Made by a program: the position numbers and the translations under genes. From contig OZ023205.1 of assembly GCA_963995525.1 (NCBI GenBank), forward strand, positions 43,533,618 through 43,597,617: 64,000 nucleotides of DNA, written 5' to 3'. This document shows, one piece after another, positions 1-12,345 of the stretch. Below the pieces are notes generated by a model. That model saw only the letters and a program-made list of their open reading frames with translations, was not told the DNA's origin and did not search any database. The DNA comes from Escarpia spicata (lineage: Eukaryota > Annelida > Polychaeta > Sabellida > Siboglinidae). Numbering within the stretch: the stretch's first letter is position 1; every line of letters begins with the position of its first letter.

Positions 1-2
1 CT

Positions 3-749
3 GTGTCAAAGGTTGAAGATGAGCTGCTACGACAGGAGCCTGGCGGGGGACCGGTGTCACCTCTTATACTGGCAATTGCTACTTCTCAACTAAATTCCAG
101 AATCCGCGGTCGCGGCCTATCGGCACGCGAAATATGGTTCCAACGAGACCAGTTTTCCAACGCGCAGTTGCCTATTTTAGATCGTGCCATCATCGCTGAA
201 CAACATCAGTCTCGCCTACAAAATCACGCACACAGCCAGACGTCGAAGGCTCCTCGCGGCAAAGAGGCGCCTGTACCGATAATTCATGTCGGTGACTTGG
301 TTTACGTACTATCCGACCGCAATAAGTCGAAAGCTCGAGACCGCTATCTAGTCACCTCTATCGAAGATAGCTGGTGCTACATTCGCAAATTTAACGGATC
401 TCAACTACGCACTTCATCATACAAAGTGCGACTAACCGAGTGCTATTTAGTACCCGGTCATGTGTCGACCACACTACTCACGCGCCATCGTGAGGATGGA
501 GATGACACGGAAGACATCCCGCCATACGAAGATGACACCCCGCCTGATGTCCAAGCGAATGCAACTCCACCCGAAATCCCATTAATGATCGCAGCACCGC
601 CCGAGGCTCCACTGACGATCACAGCGCCACCTGAGGCCCCTACAACCGCGCTACTGAAGCCGCCAACCACACCCAGTGACAACGTGAGGCCCACTCGACC
701 CATCCGCAGACGTAATAAACCTGCATATCTACAAGAATATGAGTTATAA
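3..749 (+). CDS. C-terminal part of Ty3/gypsy Pol (integrase tail), element A
   Basis: About 248 codons are open from the window edge to a TAA at 749. The first ~50 residues look like the end of an integrase core. They are followed by the stretch usual in invertebrate K02A2.6-like gypsy polyproteins: SAREIWFQRDQF, then SKAPRG, then a GDLVYVLSDRNKSKARDRYLV segment, which is the small C-terminal barrel of integrase. The last ~90 residues are Pro/Ala-rich with APPEAP-type repeats and are probably unstructured. The catalytic core, RT and gag lie off the left edge. A purine-rich tract and an LTR follow downstream, as expected for the 3' end of a retrotransposon. The open frame suggests a fairly young copy. 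The family call is from remembered motif patterns and was not searched. Confidence 0.8.
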   Translation: MSKVEDELLRQEPGGGPVSPLILAIATSQLNSRIRGRGLSAREIWFQRDQFSNAQLPILDRAIIAEQHQSRLQNHAHSQTSKAPRGKEAPVPIIHVGDLVYVLSDRNKSKARDRYLVTSIEDSWCYIRKFNGSQLRTSSYKVRLTECYLVPGHVSTTLLTRHREDGDDTEDIPPYEDDTPPDVQANATPPEIPLMIAAPPEAPLTITAPPEAPTTALLKPPTTPSDNVRPTRPIRRRNKPAYLQEYEL

Positions 750-887
750 TACATGTGCCATGGACCCATTGACTCTACTGCATATTTTGTGTGGCATATG
801 CCCATATTGACTCTACTGCATATTTTGTATGTCATATGGACTATCACGTTATAACCTTACAAGCTTATGTGCTATTATTAGATCAGT

Positions 888-1050
888 GAAGGAGAAAAGA
901 AAGTGGTCACGCCATATTGGATAAGTATCACATTTCCGCTTCCTGTATGATTGCGTCTGTACGTCCTCTTGCCTCGACTTCCGCTTTGAGATAAGTCTGT
1001 TCAATAAATGTTCTCGTCGTTATCGAGTCTTTCCCTTCTATATTGGCGCA
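888..1050 (+). mobile_element. Polypurine tract and short 3' LTR of gypsy element A
   Basis: A purine run at 888-903 (GAAGGAGAAAAGAAAG) is directly followed by TGGTCACGCC at 904. A CA at 1050 ends a 147-bp segment containing an AATAAA at 1002-1007. The order PPT, TG, poly(A) signal, CA is what a + strand 3' LTR should show. At 1051 the sequence switches directly into reverse-oriented protease/RT-linker coding sequence of a second gypsy element. LTRs of ~150 bp are short but known in mag-like gypsy lineages. The 5' LTR is outside the window, so the LTR limits cannot be confirmed by pairing. Confidence 0.6.
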
Positions 1051-2480
1051 GGAAAACAGCCGATTCTGTCAAACTGTTCTGGATACATTCTAGTGAGGTC
1101 ATCAACGCTGTTTATAGAGGCTGTGCTCGTGACAGCTGATTGTCCCGTAGCAGGTCTATCTTCTGTTGAGGAGTGCGTCTTGATGGTGCAATGTAGAGTC
1201 ACCAGCTTCAACTTTTCACACGACTGAAGACCAATCACTGCAGGGCCGGTTACATCAACGATGTAGAACCGAGTGTCACCCCATGCCGACTTGTGGTAGC
1301 TGCATGAAATGTTAACCACGCCATGGCATGTGATGGACGTGCCATTGTACGCCGTCAATCGTGCGCCTCTTGCTGCTGCGACGATGTTATCAACGGGGAA
1401 GCCCTCAGCATTTAACTTGTCCGGATACATGCGTCGAAATGTTCGCAGTGGAAGTGTATTGCCTTGTGCGCCTGTGTCCACTTTCAGGCTCAAATTGTGG
1501 ATGCCAGGACGATTGCTCAGTTTAATTTGCACCTGCGCATAGGCTTCGTCGCGATTATTTTGCCCGAGACACATTGCTGACACTTTCACGTCATGAAAAC
1601 TGAGTGCATCAAATGACTGTTCAAGTGTGTCAGTGTTCTGTGCATTGGAACGCATTTGATGAATTGTCTTTTCGTTTGCATACGAATGTTTTCGTTGCCG
1701 ATGCTCGTTCCTGTTCCTGGATTTCGAACGTCTGCGCTGATGTGGCGTGATGTTGTTGACATGCTGTTTTTTCTTAGTCAGACAACATTTCGCCCAGTGG
1801 TTCATTCTGCCGCATGCTCTGCACTCGACTCCAAACGCTGGACAACTTTCACGCGGTTTGAATGGGTGTTGTTGACCACAGTTTCGACATCTGGCGGATG
1901 AGTTTGCACCATGTCTGAAGCTATGCACCGCAGTTGTCGCCACTGTTCCCATGTCACAAATCTGCTGGACGTGGGAGGCACTCGCTTCGTACGCTCGTCC
2001 CAACTGAATTGCTTCGTCCAGTGTGTAGTTCTTGTTTTTTCCAAGCAATTCCTTCTGGTAATCAGGAATTGGCGTACCAGCTATGATCAGTTCAATGAGT
2101 CGCTCATTCAATTCGTTATCTTGAAACTCGCATTTCAGAGCTAGCAGCTTGCATCTGTTTATGAAACAATCTAAGTTTTCTTCTGGCCTTTGACGGTAGT
2201 GCATAAGTCGTAACCGGCTGATGCGATAGTTTTCACACGGCTCAAGTTGTTCAACGAATTTGGCGAATATCTTGGTAGGATCTTTCCTTTCCTCTTCTGT
2301 GAGGCTCCAAGAGTTGTATCGGCGTAGTCCTTCATCGCCGACTTGTAGTAGAATGTGTACTACTTGTTCTCCTTCCTCAATTCGCTTTGCTTTGAAGTAT
2401 AATTCCATTCGTTGTTTAAATAACTTGAATGTTCCTGCTTGATTTTCCACTGACCAATCTATTCTTGGTACGTGATCCAT
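1051..2480 (-). pseudogene. Gag-protease of Ty3/gypsy element B, Pol cut off
   Basis: A 480-residue open frame (start 2480, nominal stop 1038 inside the abutting LTR) has a Gag capsid-like N-terminus and two Cys-rich knuckles: CRNCGQQHPF...C, then CRACGRMNHWAKCC, a CCHC motif. A basic linker follows, then an aspartic protease with VDTGAQGNTLP. The frame breaks off just after FDRIGCF, a stretch that in complete gypsy Pol proteins leads into reverse transcriptase. Element A starts there instead. Gag and protease are open and the DTG triad is present, but RT, RNase H and integrase are missing here, so the copy is dead unless the rest lies to the left of the window. The most economical reading is insertion of element A into B. 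Confidence 0.75.
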
Positions 2481-2994
2481 GTTCGTTGTTGTTGTTAGCC
2501 AATTCGCGCCTACTAGTAGCGTGTTAGCTGTGTGTCTTATAAATTGTGTAGCTTAAAACTACCAGCCAGGCTGCTTTCATGAGCCCCGGTAAAAATTACA
2601 GAAGGCTGAATGTCTCTGTTGTTTACACGTAACTGTCAAATTGCATGTGACGTGACCTTTGACCCAGACGCGGCTGTCGAATGACGTCATTCATGTTGCG
2701 CGTGATTCTTTTGAACAAATTTCAGGCACGGCGAATAAAGACATAATTTTCACTCATCAGTTGATTCAAAGTTCACGATTTCAGTGTCAATACGTTACCG
2801 CCGCCGCCCGTTACCGCCGCCGCTGTCACCATGTTGTTGTGTTGCTTGGATGTACTGATAATAGCAATTACATGACAGTTTACTATAAGACACGTTAGAA
2901 GGAATGAATGTTTAATCAAAGCCTTAAAACGTGAACATCTGAACTCTGACCTCTAGTATAATGAGGTTCTATTAAAGCGCGTAATACTACGACA
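2481..2994 (-). mobile_element. 5' LTR/leader region of gypsy element B (boundaries inferred)
   Basis: Between the Gag start (2480) and the CR1 ORF1 relic is ~510 bp with no coding signal. On the - strand it begins TGTCGTAGTATTACGCGC exactly where the CR1 ORF1 reading (DGLHLSGKG) is interrupted, at 2994. A TG start at the junction is what an LTR insertion would give. I could not find a convincing primer-binding site or CA end; GCGAATTGGCTAAC near 2500 is the only candidate. The segment also contains a CCGCCG-rich patch at 2800-2825. The LTR identity rests on position, not on pairing with another LTR. Confidence 0.4.
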
Positions 2995-4287
2995 CCCCCT
3001 TTCCACTTAGATGGAGGCCGTCTCTCATGTACATATCTTCTCTCCCAACAAAGTACCCCCATAAATGTATGAATCCCACGCCCTCTTCCTCACACATCTG
3101 CTCAACTAGTGCGTTGATCGCCATCCTCTTACAGTTTCTGTATCTTGCCCCCCTTCCTCCCATTACTGGCAACATTCCTGAGAGAATAACCTGTTCCACT
3201 CGTCTTCTTTAGCTTCCTCACTAGATGTCTGTACTTCTTAACTATCCCAGTTGTTCCCTACTTATCTGCATTGTTTGTCCCTACGTGTACTAGTATAGAC
3301 CCTCCCTTGCCATGCCCCAATTCCTTCTCTACCCTTTCGGTCACATGCTCTACCCTAGCCCCCGGTAGACATACAACAACGTCCTTCCCCTCGCATATAG
3401 TCTTGTCTGTTTTTCTCAGAATTGAATCGCCCATAAACACTCTCTCTTTTCTCCTTGCCCCCTCAATCACTGCCTCGGAGTAGCTCCTCCGGTTTGCATA
3501 TGTATGGTTGTTGTCTTTTCCTCTTGCCGTCTTCTCTCCTGTCACATTCTCTTCCATTCCTGTCGCGTTTTCTCTTGTCCCCATTCCTCCTGTCATCTTC
3601 TCTTCTAGCACATTTACTCTCACTTCCTTTCGTCCCTTCTTCTTTCCTCCCATCACATTTTCTTCTCTCCTCTCCCGTCCCTTTCCCCGGCTACCTCCTT
3701 CACTATGGTAACTTTCTCCCCGTCATGTTTTCTGTTTTTTGCTGAACACTGTCTTCTTCCATCAGTCTTCTGTCTCATAGTCTTACCAACTGCCTCTGTG
3801 GTATCTACCTCTTCACCATCTGTATCGCTGTCGCGTCTCTCCTCGTTCTCTACAGTCTGACTACATGTTGATCTATCCCCACTGACCCGTTTTCTTTTCC
3901 TCTGCCGAACACTTTTCCTCCGTACCTCTGTTTTCTCAATGTCTTGTTCCTTCACACCGGTCACCTTCCCTCCTCTCAGTCTCCTGTCTTCAGTCTCCGT
4001 GTCACAACTCTGCTCCTTCTGTGTTGTAGAAATCTCAACTCTCTCCGCGTCACCCCTCTGCTCCATCTATTTCTATGTTGAGTCTCACCTCCATCTCCTT
4101 CACTATATCCGTCAACTTACACACCTTCTTCATGAAACAAACACCCCATACACCGAAAGGTGAATCTGTCATCTTTGGTCTCTGCCCATGATTTTTGACA
4201 GCCAGACAACGCAAAATCCACCCAGCTCTGGCAGTCGTTGCAAACTAAGTGTCGTTTTGCCATGAGTTGCCGCTTGCAAGGTGCCAT
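2995..4287 (-). pseudogene. CR1-type LINE ORF1 (PHD-like + SGNH esterase), broken
   Basis: Read from 4287 downwards, an ATG opens a short Cys-rich segment (CNDCQSWVDFALSGC...W...FRCMGC) resembling the PHD-like finger of CR1 ORF1 proteins. A long charged Glu/Lys/Arg/Thr-rich linker follows. The SGNH-esterase blocks come next: FMGDSILRKTD (serine block, ~3425), VHVGTNNADK (~3270, ending at a stop) and, after a frame change, ILSGMLPVMGG...RDGLHLSGKG (~3190-2995), which carries the Asp/His block. At least two frame interruptions are visible. The last ~70 residues nearly match the ORF1 end at 63.75-64.0 kb, so both belong to one family. The copy ends abruptly at 2994 against the putative LTR. Confidence 0.75.
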
Positions 4288-4620
4288 ATCAGAATTTATT
4301 TATCTTCAAAATAGTTTTTATATAGTCTTTGAAAAGACTTTTCTGTGTACAATTTACAACAGATTGTTTAGGTTATAGTTAGTTATATTTGTTAACACAC
4401 AGTGACAAACCGTGCCTTACCTAGTTACGATGTCGATGACAATGTATTCACGTTAGGCTTAGATACAAGGTAGTCTTTACAAAGACTGTTTCCTGTGTAC
4501 TAATATACACTTTAAAAGATTGTTATTTCAGGTTTTAATTACTCATCTAACTTCACCGATTATCTCAAATAACGCTATTCTATTGTCGTTCACGTTACGC
4601 TAACTTCGCCAGTGACCTAT
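4288..4620 (-). repeat. Tandem ~150-bp repeats upstream of CR1 ORF1 (possible LINE 5' UTR)
   Basis: Two diverged copies sit directly upstream of the ORF1 start. Each begins with a TAGTCTTT..AAAGAC palindrome (4322 and 4471), continues with CTGTGTAC, a TTTAAAAG/ACAACAGATTGTT block, then GTCG..CACGTTA at ~4450 and ~4590. Tandem monomers in front of a LINE ORF1 are often promoter-bearing 5' UTR units. That role is an inference from position only. Confidence 0.4.
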
Positions 4621-6170
4621 TTTGTAAACAACGTCCCCAATTATCGCTCGTAAATCGCCTACTACTCTACCCTAGATTACTCCTCTGCTAACTTTTAACA
4701 AAAAGTATTGCTTAGTATATATCTATAATTACGTTATGTATGCTATACACTCAATAATATCACTTATCTTGATAAAATATCCTTATATTTTCGCAAGTTT
4801 GCTGCACCAAATTCAAACCAATTCACCACCGGAAGTTCCCACCAAAGATCTGTGCTTACTTTAAGTCCCACAATAATCAGACATGATACTTAGGGGCAAA
4901 ATCCCACCACTTGCATTAATTTGTGTGTATTTAGCTGTGCCCATGTGGCATGTGTACTGGCACTTGTCACCTTGCAACACAGGGGCTGAAGATTTCCTTT
5001 GTTCAGCGTTTATCCTATCTCTTCCCTCTCAGCCTCTGTGTACCCCACTTTTATTACCAGCCTAGAAGTTGGCTGGTAATTGAAACTAATTATCACCTGG
5101 TCTTCTTGTGGTCAATGGAAAGCCTGATGTTGAAGCACCTGGTCACTGTATCCAACTAACTAGGCTGGCTGCTGGAGCTTGCTATTGTTTCATTGGTTGA
5201 GGAAGCGCATAAGACTATCTAGCTGTCTGTGTTGAATAATTGGTTGGGGTTGGCACCGTAAGATGACACAGTCAGGGTATAAGAAATAGGAATGTTGATA
5301 TTGATAGTAAAATAAATAGAAATGTATAAAATATGACTATTTTGGGAGTTTCGGCCCTAAGGACAGAAACTAGGGGAGAAAGGTATTAAAGTATTTCTGC
5401 CGCACGGTTTCTACAGTGAGGGCAGAAACGTGTCAACTCTGATTGTTCTTATAACTCAGTTAACGTGAATAATATCATGAGCTCGTAAATTGGTGTTAAT
5501 TCACTTTCCCAATTTTTCATAAGCTTATATTTACACCTGTGGTCACGTGGTAAACGTCTCGACAGCACGTGATTTGCCCACGCATTTTCTTGTGAGAATC
5601 AGTCGGACATTTTCGTTTGAGATAAAATACTAACAACATTTTGTATGTTACACAAGTTTGCACATACACTCTGTATATAGAGAACCGAAGAGATGCCGTC
5701 ACGCCGCTTAGCAACCGGCCCAGCTGGTTCCAACAAATGTTTTCAGTCGTATCTATTAACAAGGTGTTACGTTTTGTTATACACTGTAATCAATATTCTG
5801 AAAGTCATACGTGTAGTTCTTTATGGTTCCCATAAGTTGAAAGTGAGAATCAAACATGTGTGAAACAAATTTGGTATTTAACAAATTCTTGAACGAAAAA
5901 ATTATTTTGTAACGCAAGCTATTTGATCGCATTGACAATTTCGGTCGCGGTGCAACACAGTTTTGTGTTGTGCATCACGCTATTTTCAATGCAAAATGCG
6001 AACGGAGAATCCGTCAATTCTATTTAATTAATGTACGAAATTGCCAATATCGAAGCACTTGATAATATCGTGAAATAAGGAACAAAATAAGTTTCAGGCT
6101 GAGAAGTTAGGGAGAGGTCATTAGAATAATAATTTGGAGTTTTTTGGTCACCATCAAGGAGGATGCAGTC
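4621..6170. other. No gene recognised
   Basis: AT-rich sequence without convincing coding potential. Only short chance ORFs are present (<85 codons), with no recognisable domain. No repeat structure stood out apart from short AT runs. Confidence 0.5.
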
Positions 6171-6460
6171 CAGGGGCGTAGCCAGGCGTAAATACATACG
6201 AAAGCACAATTATATTTAGAGTATAGGCGTCGGAACCAGGGGCAGCCCCCCGGTCACGACGCACCCCAGACCCTGAACTTGGGGGTTGAGCCGGCATAAT
6301 ATTGGAGGGGGCTGGTGTGTGGTAAGGTGCAGTGGAAGGTGTTGAGGAGCCTCAAGGCGAGTGGAGTTGCACTTTTTGGTTAACTCAAGAAAGGGGGGTG
6401 CAGTTGAAGGGTTTTGGTGAACCTCTGTCCCCCAATATTCACCACGTTCCGGTGCCTGTG
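6171..6460 (+). mobile_element. Orphan hAT-type terminus and G-rich MITE relic
   Basis: CAGGGGCGTAGCCAGGCG at 6171-6188 closely resembles the terminal inverted repeat of the hAT MITE at 21982 (CAGTGGCGTAGCCAG). A second G/C-rich motif, GGCGTCGGAACCAGGGG at ~6228, looks like another element end. No matching opposite terminus was found downstream, so this is an eroded or truncated relic. Confidence 0.4.
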
Positions 6461-9365
6461 TAAAGGGATCTGCTGGTTCGCAAATGTGTATCCAATTGCA
6501 ATTGAGAGCACACTGAAGCAGAACTAAAACATAAAAAGGCCACTTGAATAATGGAGAAAGTTCGTGACTCCTGCATTAGCCAGTGAGCTTGGTTTCTAAA
6601 GGCACAGAAGAAGTTACTTTATTATTATTATTGCATGACATCCATCTGAAATAAAAGGTGCAGGTGAATCGTTTGTGTAACTTAACAACTGATGTCTGGA
6701 TAACATGTGTTGATTTATTGCTCACATTTCTTGATGGACAATTAACTTTTGGCCCACCTTGTCTCACAAAGCGATTGCAGCTTTCTTTTGTTCATACCAG
6801 CTTGTGCATCTTCATCTAACTCAGTCTGAAAGACACACAGCCTCTTGGCGGAGTAGTTGAAGGGGAAGACGATCTACTGGAGTGTGTCCGTCATACTTCT
6901 CACTACAAACCTTTTGCTGGCATGTACAATAGCCAAGTTGACATTGTGTCCTTTGCAGTGAGTGGACATCGTGCAAGGGATCAGTTGTCTGATTCATGAT
7001 TGCACGCCACGCTGGATGCCATTTAGGCAGTTAATTCATATAACTGAGTGCATATCTTTGCCAAAAAAATTCCGTATTCTACCTGTGTAGCTATACACTT
7101 TGTGGCCCAATGGTTCAGCAGTTTCAACAAATTCAAGACATTCTCTGGGGATGCGAGAAGATGCCTCATCCGCTACAGATACTTTCTGTGAAAACCTTAA
7201 AGATCATATCTTCATGGATAAATGAAGTAATAGGCTTTTTTCCAGTAGCTTCAAGAACGCCATGTTTGTTATTGTTAATGTCGGGCGTCGGCTTTCTATT
7301 TTTCCAAATCTAGATCGATCTAGGTAGTTTCGCTACGTGTCATTCTCGACGCTAATAGAAAGCCTATCAATTCACTTTCATCTATGACTTTCCCAGGTTC
7401 TTCACCCTTGCCCACCACTTCTCCCACTTGACCACCACCTGGTAACCATTCAACAACATCATCGGTTATATCATCAATTATTTGGTAATTAATAAAAAAG
7501 ACTAACCTGTCCGTTTCCCTTGCCGCTGTGATGACACACGACGTTACCTTTTGTTAGGTTAAAACGCGGAACGAATACTAAGAATAGCATTGAGGCAGTA
7601 ACACTAAGGCCGAGTAGGCAATCAGTACACCATAAACATGGTTTAACAAAAGTGCACATTAATAAGCTACGCAGTCGTAGGAATGTCAGCAAACGGATTA
7701 AAGTTACTTAATTTCACACCCACTTGTGGAATAATAAACATGTATTTGCAACATTAACGACTTACAATTAGCGCCCATTGCAGTTGCAACCCTCGGGTCT
7801 CAGGCGACTGTATTTGTGTCCGATAGTTTCCACGCGAAATTCCTTTGCAACGCTGTATTGTGTTATTTTTTTTCAAACCTAAGAAGTACACTGATTGATG
7901 GCACGCCAACCAGGTTTATTAGCAGTTGTAGCTGTCAGAAAAACGATACAACGTCCAAGGGGATATTGAATTGCACGGTGCACGAATTTAGGACTCGCAA
8001 CGAAATGTATATGCAATCTGAAACGTTCATCAACATCCCTAGCTGCAGTAAGGTCAATGAATTGTCGCTAGATTTCAGGAGCCAGGCACTGGTTGTAAGT
8101 TGGTGAAGCCTTCCCTCTGATTTACCACAACTAAAAAGGTACAACTACAACTACAATAATACAGGGCTACACTTTTGTTTCGAAGTGTGCATGCTTTTGC
8201 CAATCAACCTATATTGCTTTAATTAATTATTCTCTGCAATGTGTAAAGTACATAACCATAGTTATAACATACCTGCAGTTGATGGTTAATTTACATTAAG
8301 CTTATACAATATCATGATTTATTCAATGAATCACTTGCGAGAGGGTTTTCAGACATATCTTAGTTAAAAGTTGTATACGTTTTGCATTTATGTATCGCGT
8401 TGTTCATATTAGAGCAACACGACATGTCTAGTTGTCGTAATGTCTATTCTATTCAGATGCAAAGATAATACGTTGTTACATTTCCTAAACAAATTTAAAT
8501 TTCAGACCCACAAAATAATGTGATGTAGAAAATATTGTTCTGTAGCTTTAGGCACTGTCAGAAATTCAAATTCCTTCAGAGCTCCAAATAATAACGATGA
8601 TGATGACAAATTGCTCTTAAAACTGCTCACGATATGACTAATCATAATTTCGAGCATATCACCAATTACAGCGCACAATAGTAAATTACAATGAGATTGA
8701 CTGCATTATACAAAGATGAATGATATGAAGGAAAGAAAAGAAAACGAAGATCGAGTTTAACAGCATGTTGCCTGCCAACACAAATGAAGTCCAACGTTTC
8801 CGAGAGCAGCTCGCAACGGTGTAATACACCCAAAGGTGATTTATGTTTAATGTTTGTTGTCTCAATACGGCTGCTGTATAAGGTTTCTTCATTTACTTAA
8901 TGTTCTCGGTTTGTTGTTGATTGATTCAGTGTCGCAACGAGTTTCTGGACACGCCTTGTTCTCACCAGTCCATTTTTCCCCATTAAGTTAGATGTGCTCA
9001 TTTAGCACGTCTTCATTCAATTGTTTATATTGTATTGTGCAAGCTGCGTGTGTAGGTGTGTTTCCAACGTACACGCTCGATGCGTCAAAGTGTCGTGTTC
9101 TCACCAACAGGAAGCGTAGGACGTAGAAGAAACGTCTCACGGGATAGACAACCGGTACGTTGTGATATGGTATATGTTCAAATATGTGAATCTACAGCAT
9201 AATTTACAAACAATCATGGTGCGATTAAGTGAATTGCAATAAATGATTGGGTTAACAGTTGCTAGACGAACATCACTTACTCTCGGAGTGTATTGCACGG
9301 CATGTGAGTGATCAGTCTATCCGACTGGAATGGGTTCTGTTTTGCCGGCTGGCGCGTATTGTTAT
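6461..9365. other. No gene recognised
   Basis: About 2.9 kb with only small ORFs (<100 codons) that show no domain signature. Composition is ordinary AT-rich intergenic or intronic DNA. Confidence 0.5.
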
Positions 9366-9516
9366 GGGTAGGCCTACTTCACGAGTAAACATCTGGCAAT
9401 GTTCGGTGTATTTCACGAATGAACATCTGATACTGTTATGTGTGTAGTCCACGAGTAAACATCTGACACTCTTAGGTGTACCACAAGAGTGAACATCTGA
9501 CACTAATAGGCGTAAA
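9366..9516 (+). repeat. 34-bp minisatellite, left part
   Basis: Four to five diverged units follow the pattern TTAGGTGTACTTCACGAG, then TAAACATCTGGCACTG. The same unit continues at 12150-12340 and 12960-13085, so the array was split by the CR1 insertion between them. Units differ by point changes and small indels (CACGAG/CAAGAG; AAACATC/GAACATC). Confidence 0.8.
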
Positions 9517-12056
9517 TTAATAAAATTAGAAAGAGAAGCAGATTGCGAAGAAGCTGTTTGGTGTAACATAGTTACAGGAAACGCAACGTTAACAGTTGGG
9601 TTAGTTTATCGAAGTCCAAACATAAGCATAGAAGAGAATGAAAAAATACAAAACGCTATAAGGGAAGTAAGCAAACGGGACTGTATTATTATGGGGGATT
9701 TTAACCATGGGCATATACAATGGAAATCTCTACAGAGTATGGGGAGAGAGGACCACAAGTTTTTAGTTTTAGTTCAAGATACATTCCTTTCTCAACATGT
9801 GCTAGAACCAACCAGGGGTGAGAATGTGTTAGACATAGTTTTGTCCTCACAGAATGAATTAGTTGACAATGTCAAGATATGTGAGCCACTGGGGAGTAGC
9901 GATCACAACCAGATACATTTTATCATCAAAGTAAAATCAGAAAGGAATAGCAAAAAGCAGTATAGGAGAAATTTCCACAAAGGAAGGTATAAGGACATGA
10001 GGACATATTTAGCAAAGATAGACTGGAATAAGACACTGACAAATAAGACGGCAACAGAATGCTGGAATATATTAAAGAGTGAAATTAAGTGCATAATCGA
10101 TAAATTTGTACCCTTCAAAAAACAAGGAAAACGGTCCAAAAAGAAACGCTTATCGAAAGAAGCCATTAGAAAAATTAAGTATAAACAAATGATGTGGAAG
10201 TCATATAGATGCACTGGAAATGATGAAGACTACAACAATTATAAAGAAGCACTTAACCAAGCTACAGCTGAAATTAGAAATTCAAAGAGAAGCTATGAAC
10301 AACAATTAGCTAGTAATATAAAACATGACAGCAAGAGTTTTTATGCGTATGTTCGAAGCAAACAGAAAGTTCAAGATAAGGTCGGTCCTCTAGAAGAAAG
10401 TGCTGGAAATATAATATCAGAGGGATTCATAATGGCAGAAGACCTGAATGCGTACTTTAGTTCAGTGTTTACCAGGGAAGATATTAGTTCACTGCCAATA
10501 CCAGAGGCTAAGTTCAAGGGGGCAGATTCAAACTATTTAGGACAATTAATTGTAACCCCGGAAATGGTAGCTAAGAAAATAAGGGCTATGAAGGAGAATA
10601 AATCACCTGGAGTGGATGGTATTCCACCCAAGCTACTATTGGAAATTGTAGAACAAATTAGCATACCACTTGCAACAGTTTTCAACTTGTCATTAGAAGA
10701 GGGAGTGGTTCCTTTAGAATGGAAAGAAGCAAACATTATACCGTTATTCAAAAAAGGTTCGAGAAACAAGTCAGATAACTATAGACCAGTGAGTTTAACA
10801 TCAGTGATTTGTAAATTATTAGAAAGACTAATTAAAGATCACATGGTGGATTTTCTTGTTAAACAAAACTTGATAAACCCATCTCAACATGGTTTTTTTA
10901 AAGCGAGGTCATGCTTAACAAATATGTTATGTTTTTTTGGAAGACATCACTAAGTGGGTAGATGAGGGATCACCAGTAGATATCGTCTACTTAGATTTTC
11001 AAAAAGCTTTTGACAAAGTACCACATCAAAGATTACTGCTTAAACTAAAGGCCCATGGCATAGGAAATGGTATAATAAACTGGATAGAACAATGGCTGAT
11101 TGACAGAAGACAACGTGTAGTAGTTGATGGGGAGGCTTCAAACTGGAAATCAGTATTGAGTGGGGTACCACAGGGATCAGTATTAGGTCCTATATTATTC
11201 TTAATATACATCAACGATTTGGATAATGAAATAACAAGCAAGGTGTTGAAATTTGCGGATGATACAAAAATGTTTAGAAGGATTAAAAGTGATGGAGATA
11301 GACAGCATTTACAAGATGATCTTGACAGGTTGATCAAATGGTCTGAAAAGTGGCAAATGATGTTCAATTTTTGGAAATGTAAATGCCTCCACATAGGACA
11401 TGGGAACGAAGAGGTAGAATATACAATGGGGGGTACTGTACTAAGTACTACTGTAAAAGAAAAGGACTTAGGGTTAACCGTTAGTGCTGATATGAAGATT
11501 TCAGAGCAGTGCGGAATTGCAGCTTCAAAGGGAAATCAAATCCTTGGATTAATTAGGCGAAACATAACGTATAAGGAAAAAGAGCTAATAATACCGCTGT
11601 ACAAAACAATAGTTAGGCCTCATTTAGAATATTGTATTCAAGCGTGGAGGCCATATCGCAGGAAGGACATAGATATGCTAGAAAGAGTGCAGAGCAACTA
11701 AAATGATACCAAATCTGAGGGATCTTAGTTATGAAATACGCCTAAAAAAATGCGGTTTAACAACACTAGAGACCAGGAGATTGAGAGGAGATCAGTTAGA
11801 AGTGTTTAAAATATTGAAGGGTTATGAAAATATTGATAGAAATATGTTTTTCTCAGTTAAGAAAGATAGAAGGACTAGAGGACATGATCTTGCATTAGCA
11901 AAGGAGCAGAGTAGATTGGATATAAGAAAGTTTTCATTTTCACAAAGGACTGTAAATGAATGGAACAGATTACCTGCTGATTGTGTGGGTGCTAGTAGCG
12001 TGAATATGTTTAAAAATAAAATCGACACATACCTCAGACGGGCGGGATACACATAG
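9517..12056 (+). pseudogene. CR1 ORF2 (endonuclease/reverse transcriptase), frameshifted
   Basis: The coding sequence is in three pieces: ~9517-10953, 10937-11701 and 11703-12056. It contains apurinic-like endonuclease motifs (MGDFNHGHIQW, SSDHNQIHF), the RT fingers/palm with the FADD catalytic box, and the C-terminal region ending WNRLPADCVGASSVNMFKNKIDTYLRRAGYT. The first ~55 residues of the endonuclease seen in the intact copy are missing. Two frame breaks prevent a full-length product. Confidence 0.9.
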
Positions 12057-12148
12057 ATAAAAAGGTCGGACTCTCGATAAGCCAAGGGCTTCCTTGTCCA
12101 CGTGCTACCTAGAGTTAATTCTCTGGGTGGCAATCTTGTTAAATCTTG
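9517..12148 (+). mobile_element. 5'-truncated CR1 LINE inserted in minisatellite
   Basis: The copy begins inside the ORF2 endonuclease (KLEREADCEEA at ~9520) and runs through RT to a 3' tail AATCTTGTTAAATCTTGT. It is highly similar to the - strand element at 60.8-63.7 kb. The reading frame is intact from 9517 to ~10935, then shifts within a T-run (10925-10937), giving PheGly instead of the LeuGlu of the other copy. It breaks again at 11700 (stop after VQSN) before the last ~115 residues. RT blocks are recognisable: [33 protein letters not shown] and KFADDTKMF. The 5' truncation is typical of aborted target-primed reverse transcription. The few lesions suggest a fairly recent but inactive copy. 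Confidence 0.9.
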
Positions 12149-12345
12149 TATTCCAAGAGTGAACATCTGGCACTGCTAGGTGTACTTCACGAGTAAATAT
12201 CTGGCACTGTTAGGTGTACTTCACAAGTAAACATCTGATTATGTTAGGTGTACTTCACGAGTAAACATCTCGCACTGTTATGTGTACTTCACGAGTAAAT
12301 ATCTGGCACTGTTAGGTGTACTTCACAAGTAAACACCTTGTAACG
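12149..12345 (+). repeat. 34-bp minisatellite, middle part
   Basis: Five to six units (GTTAGGTGTACTTCACGAG + TAAATATCTGGCACT and variants) start directly at the CR1 3' end with TTCCAAGAGTGAACATC, i.e. within a unit. Confidence 0.8.

Noticed and set aside
904..1050. PBS directly after the LTR (TTGGCGCAGG)
   Set aside because: TGGCGCA looks like a primer-binding site, but the CA at 1050 fits the LTR end better, and the next bases are clearly element B coding sequence in reverse.
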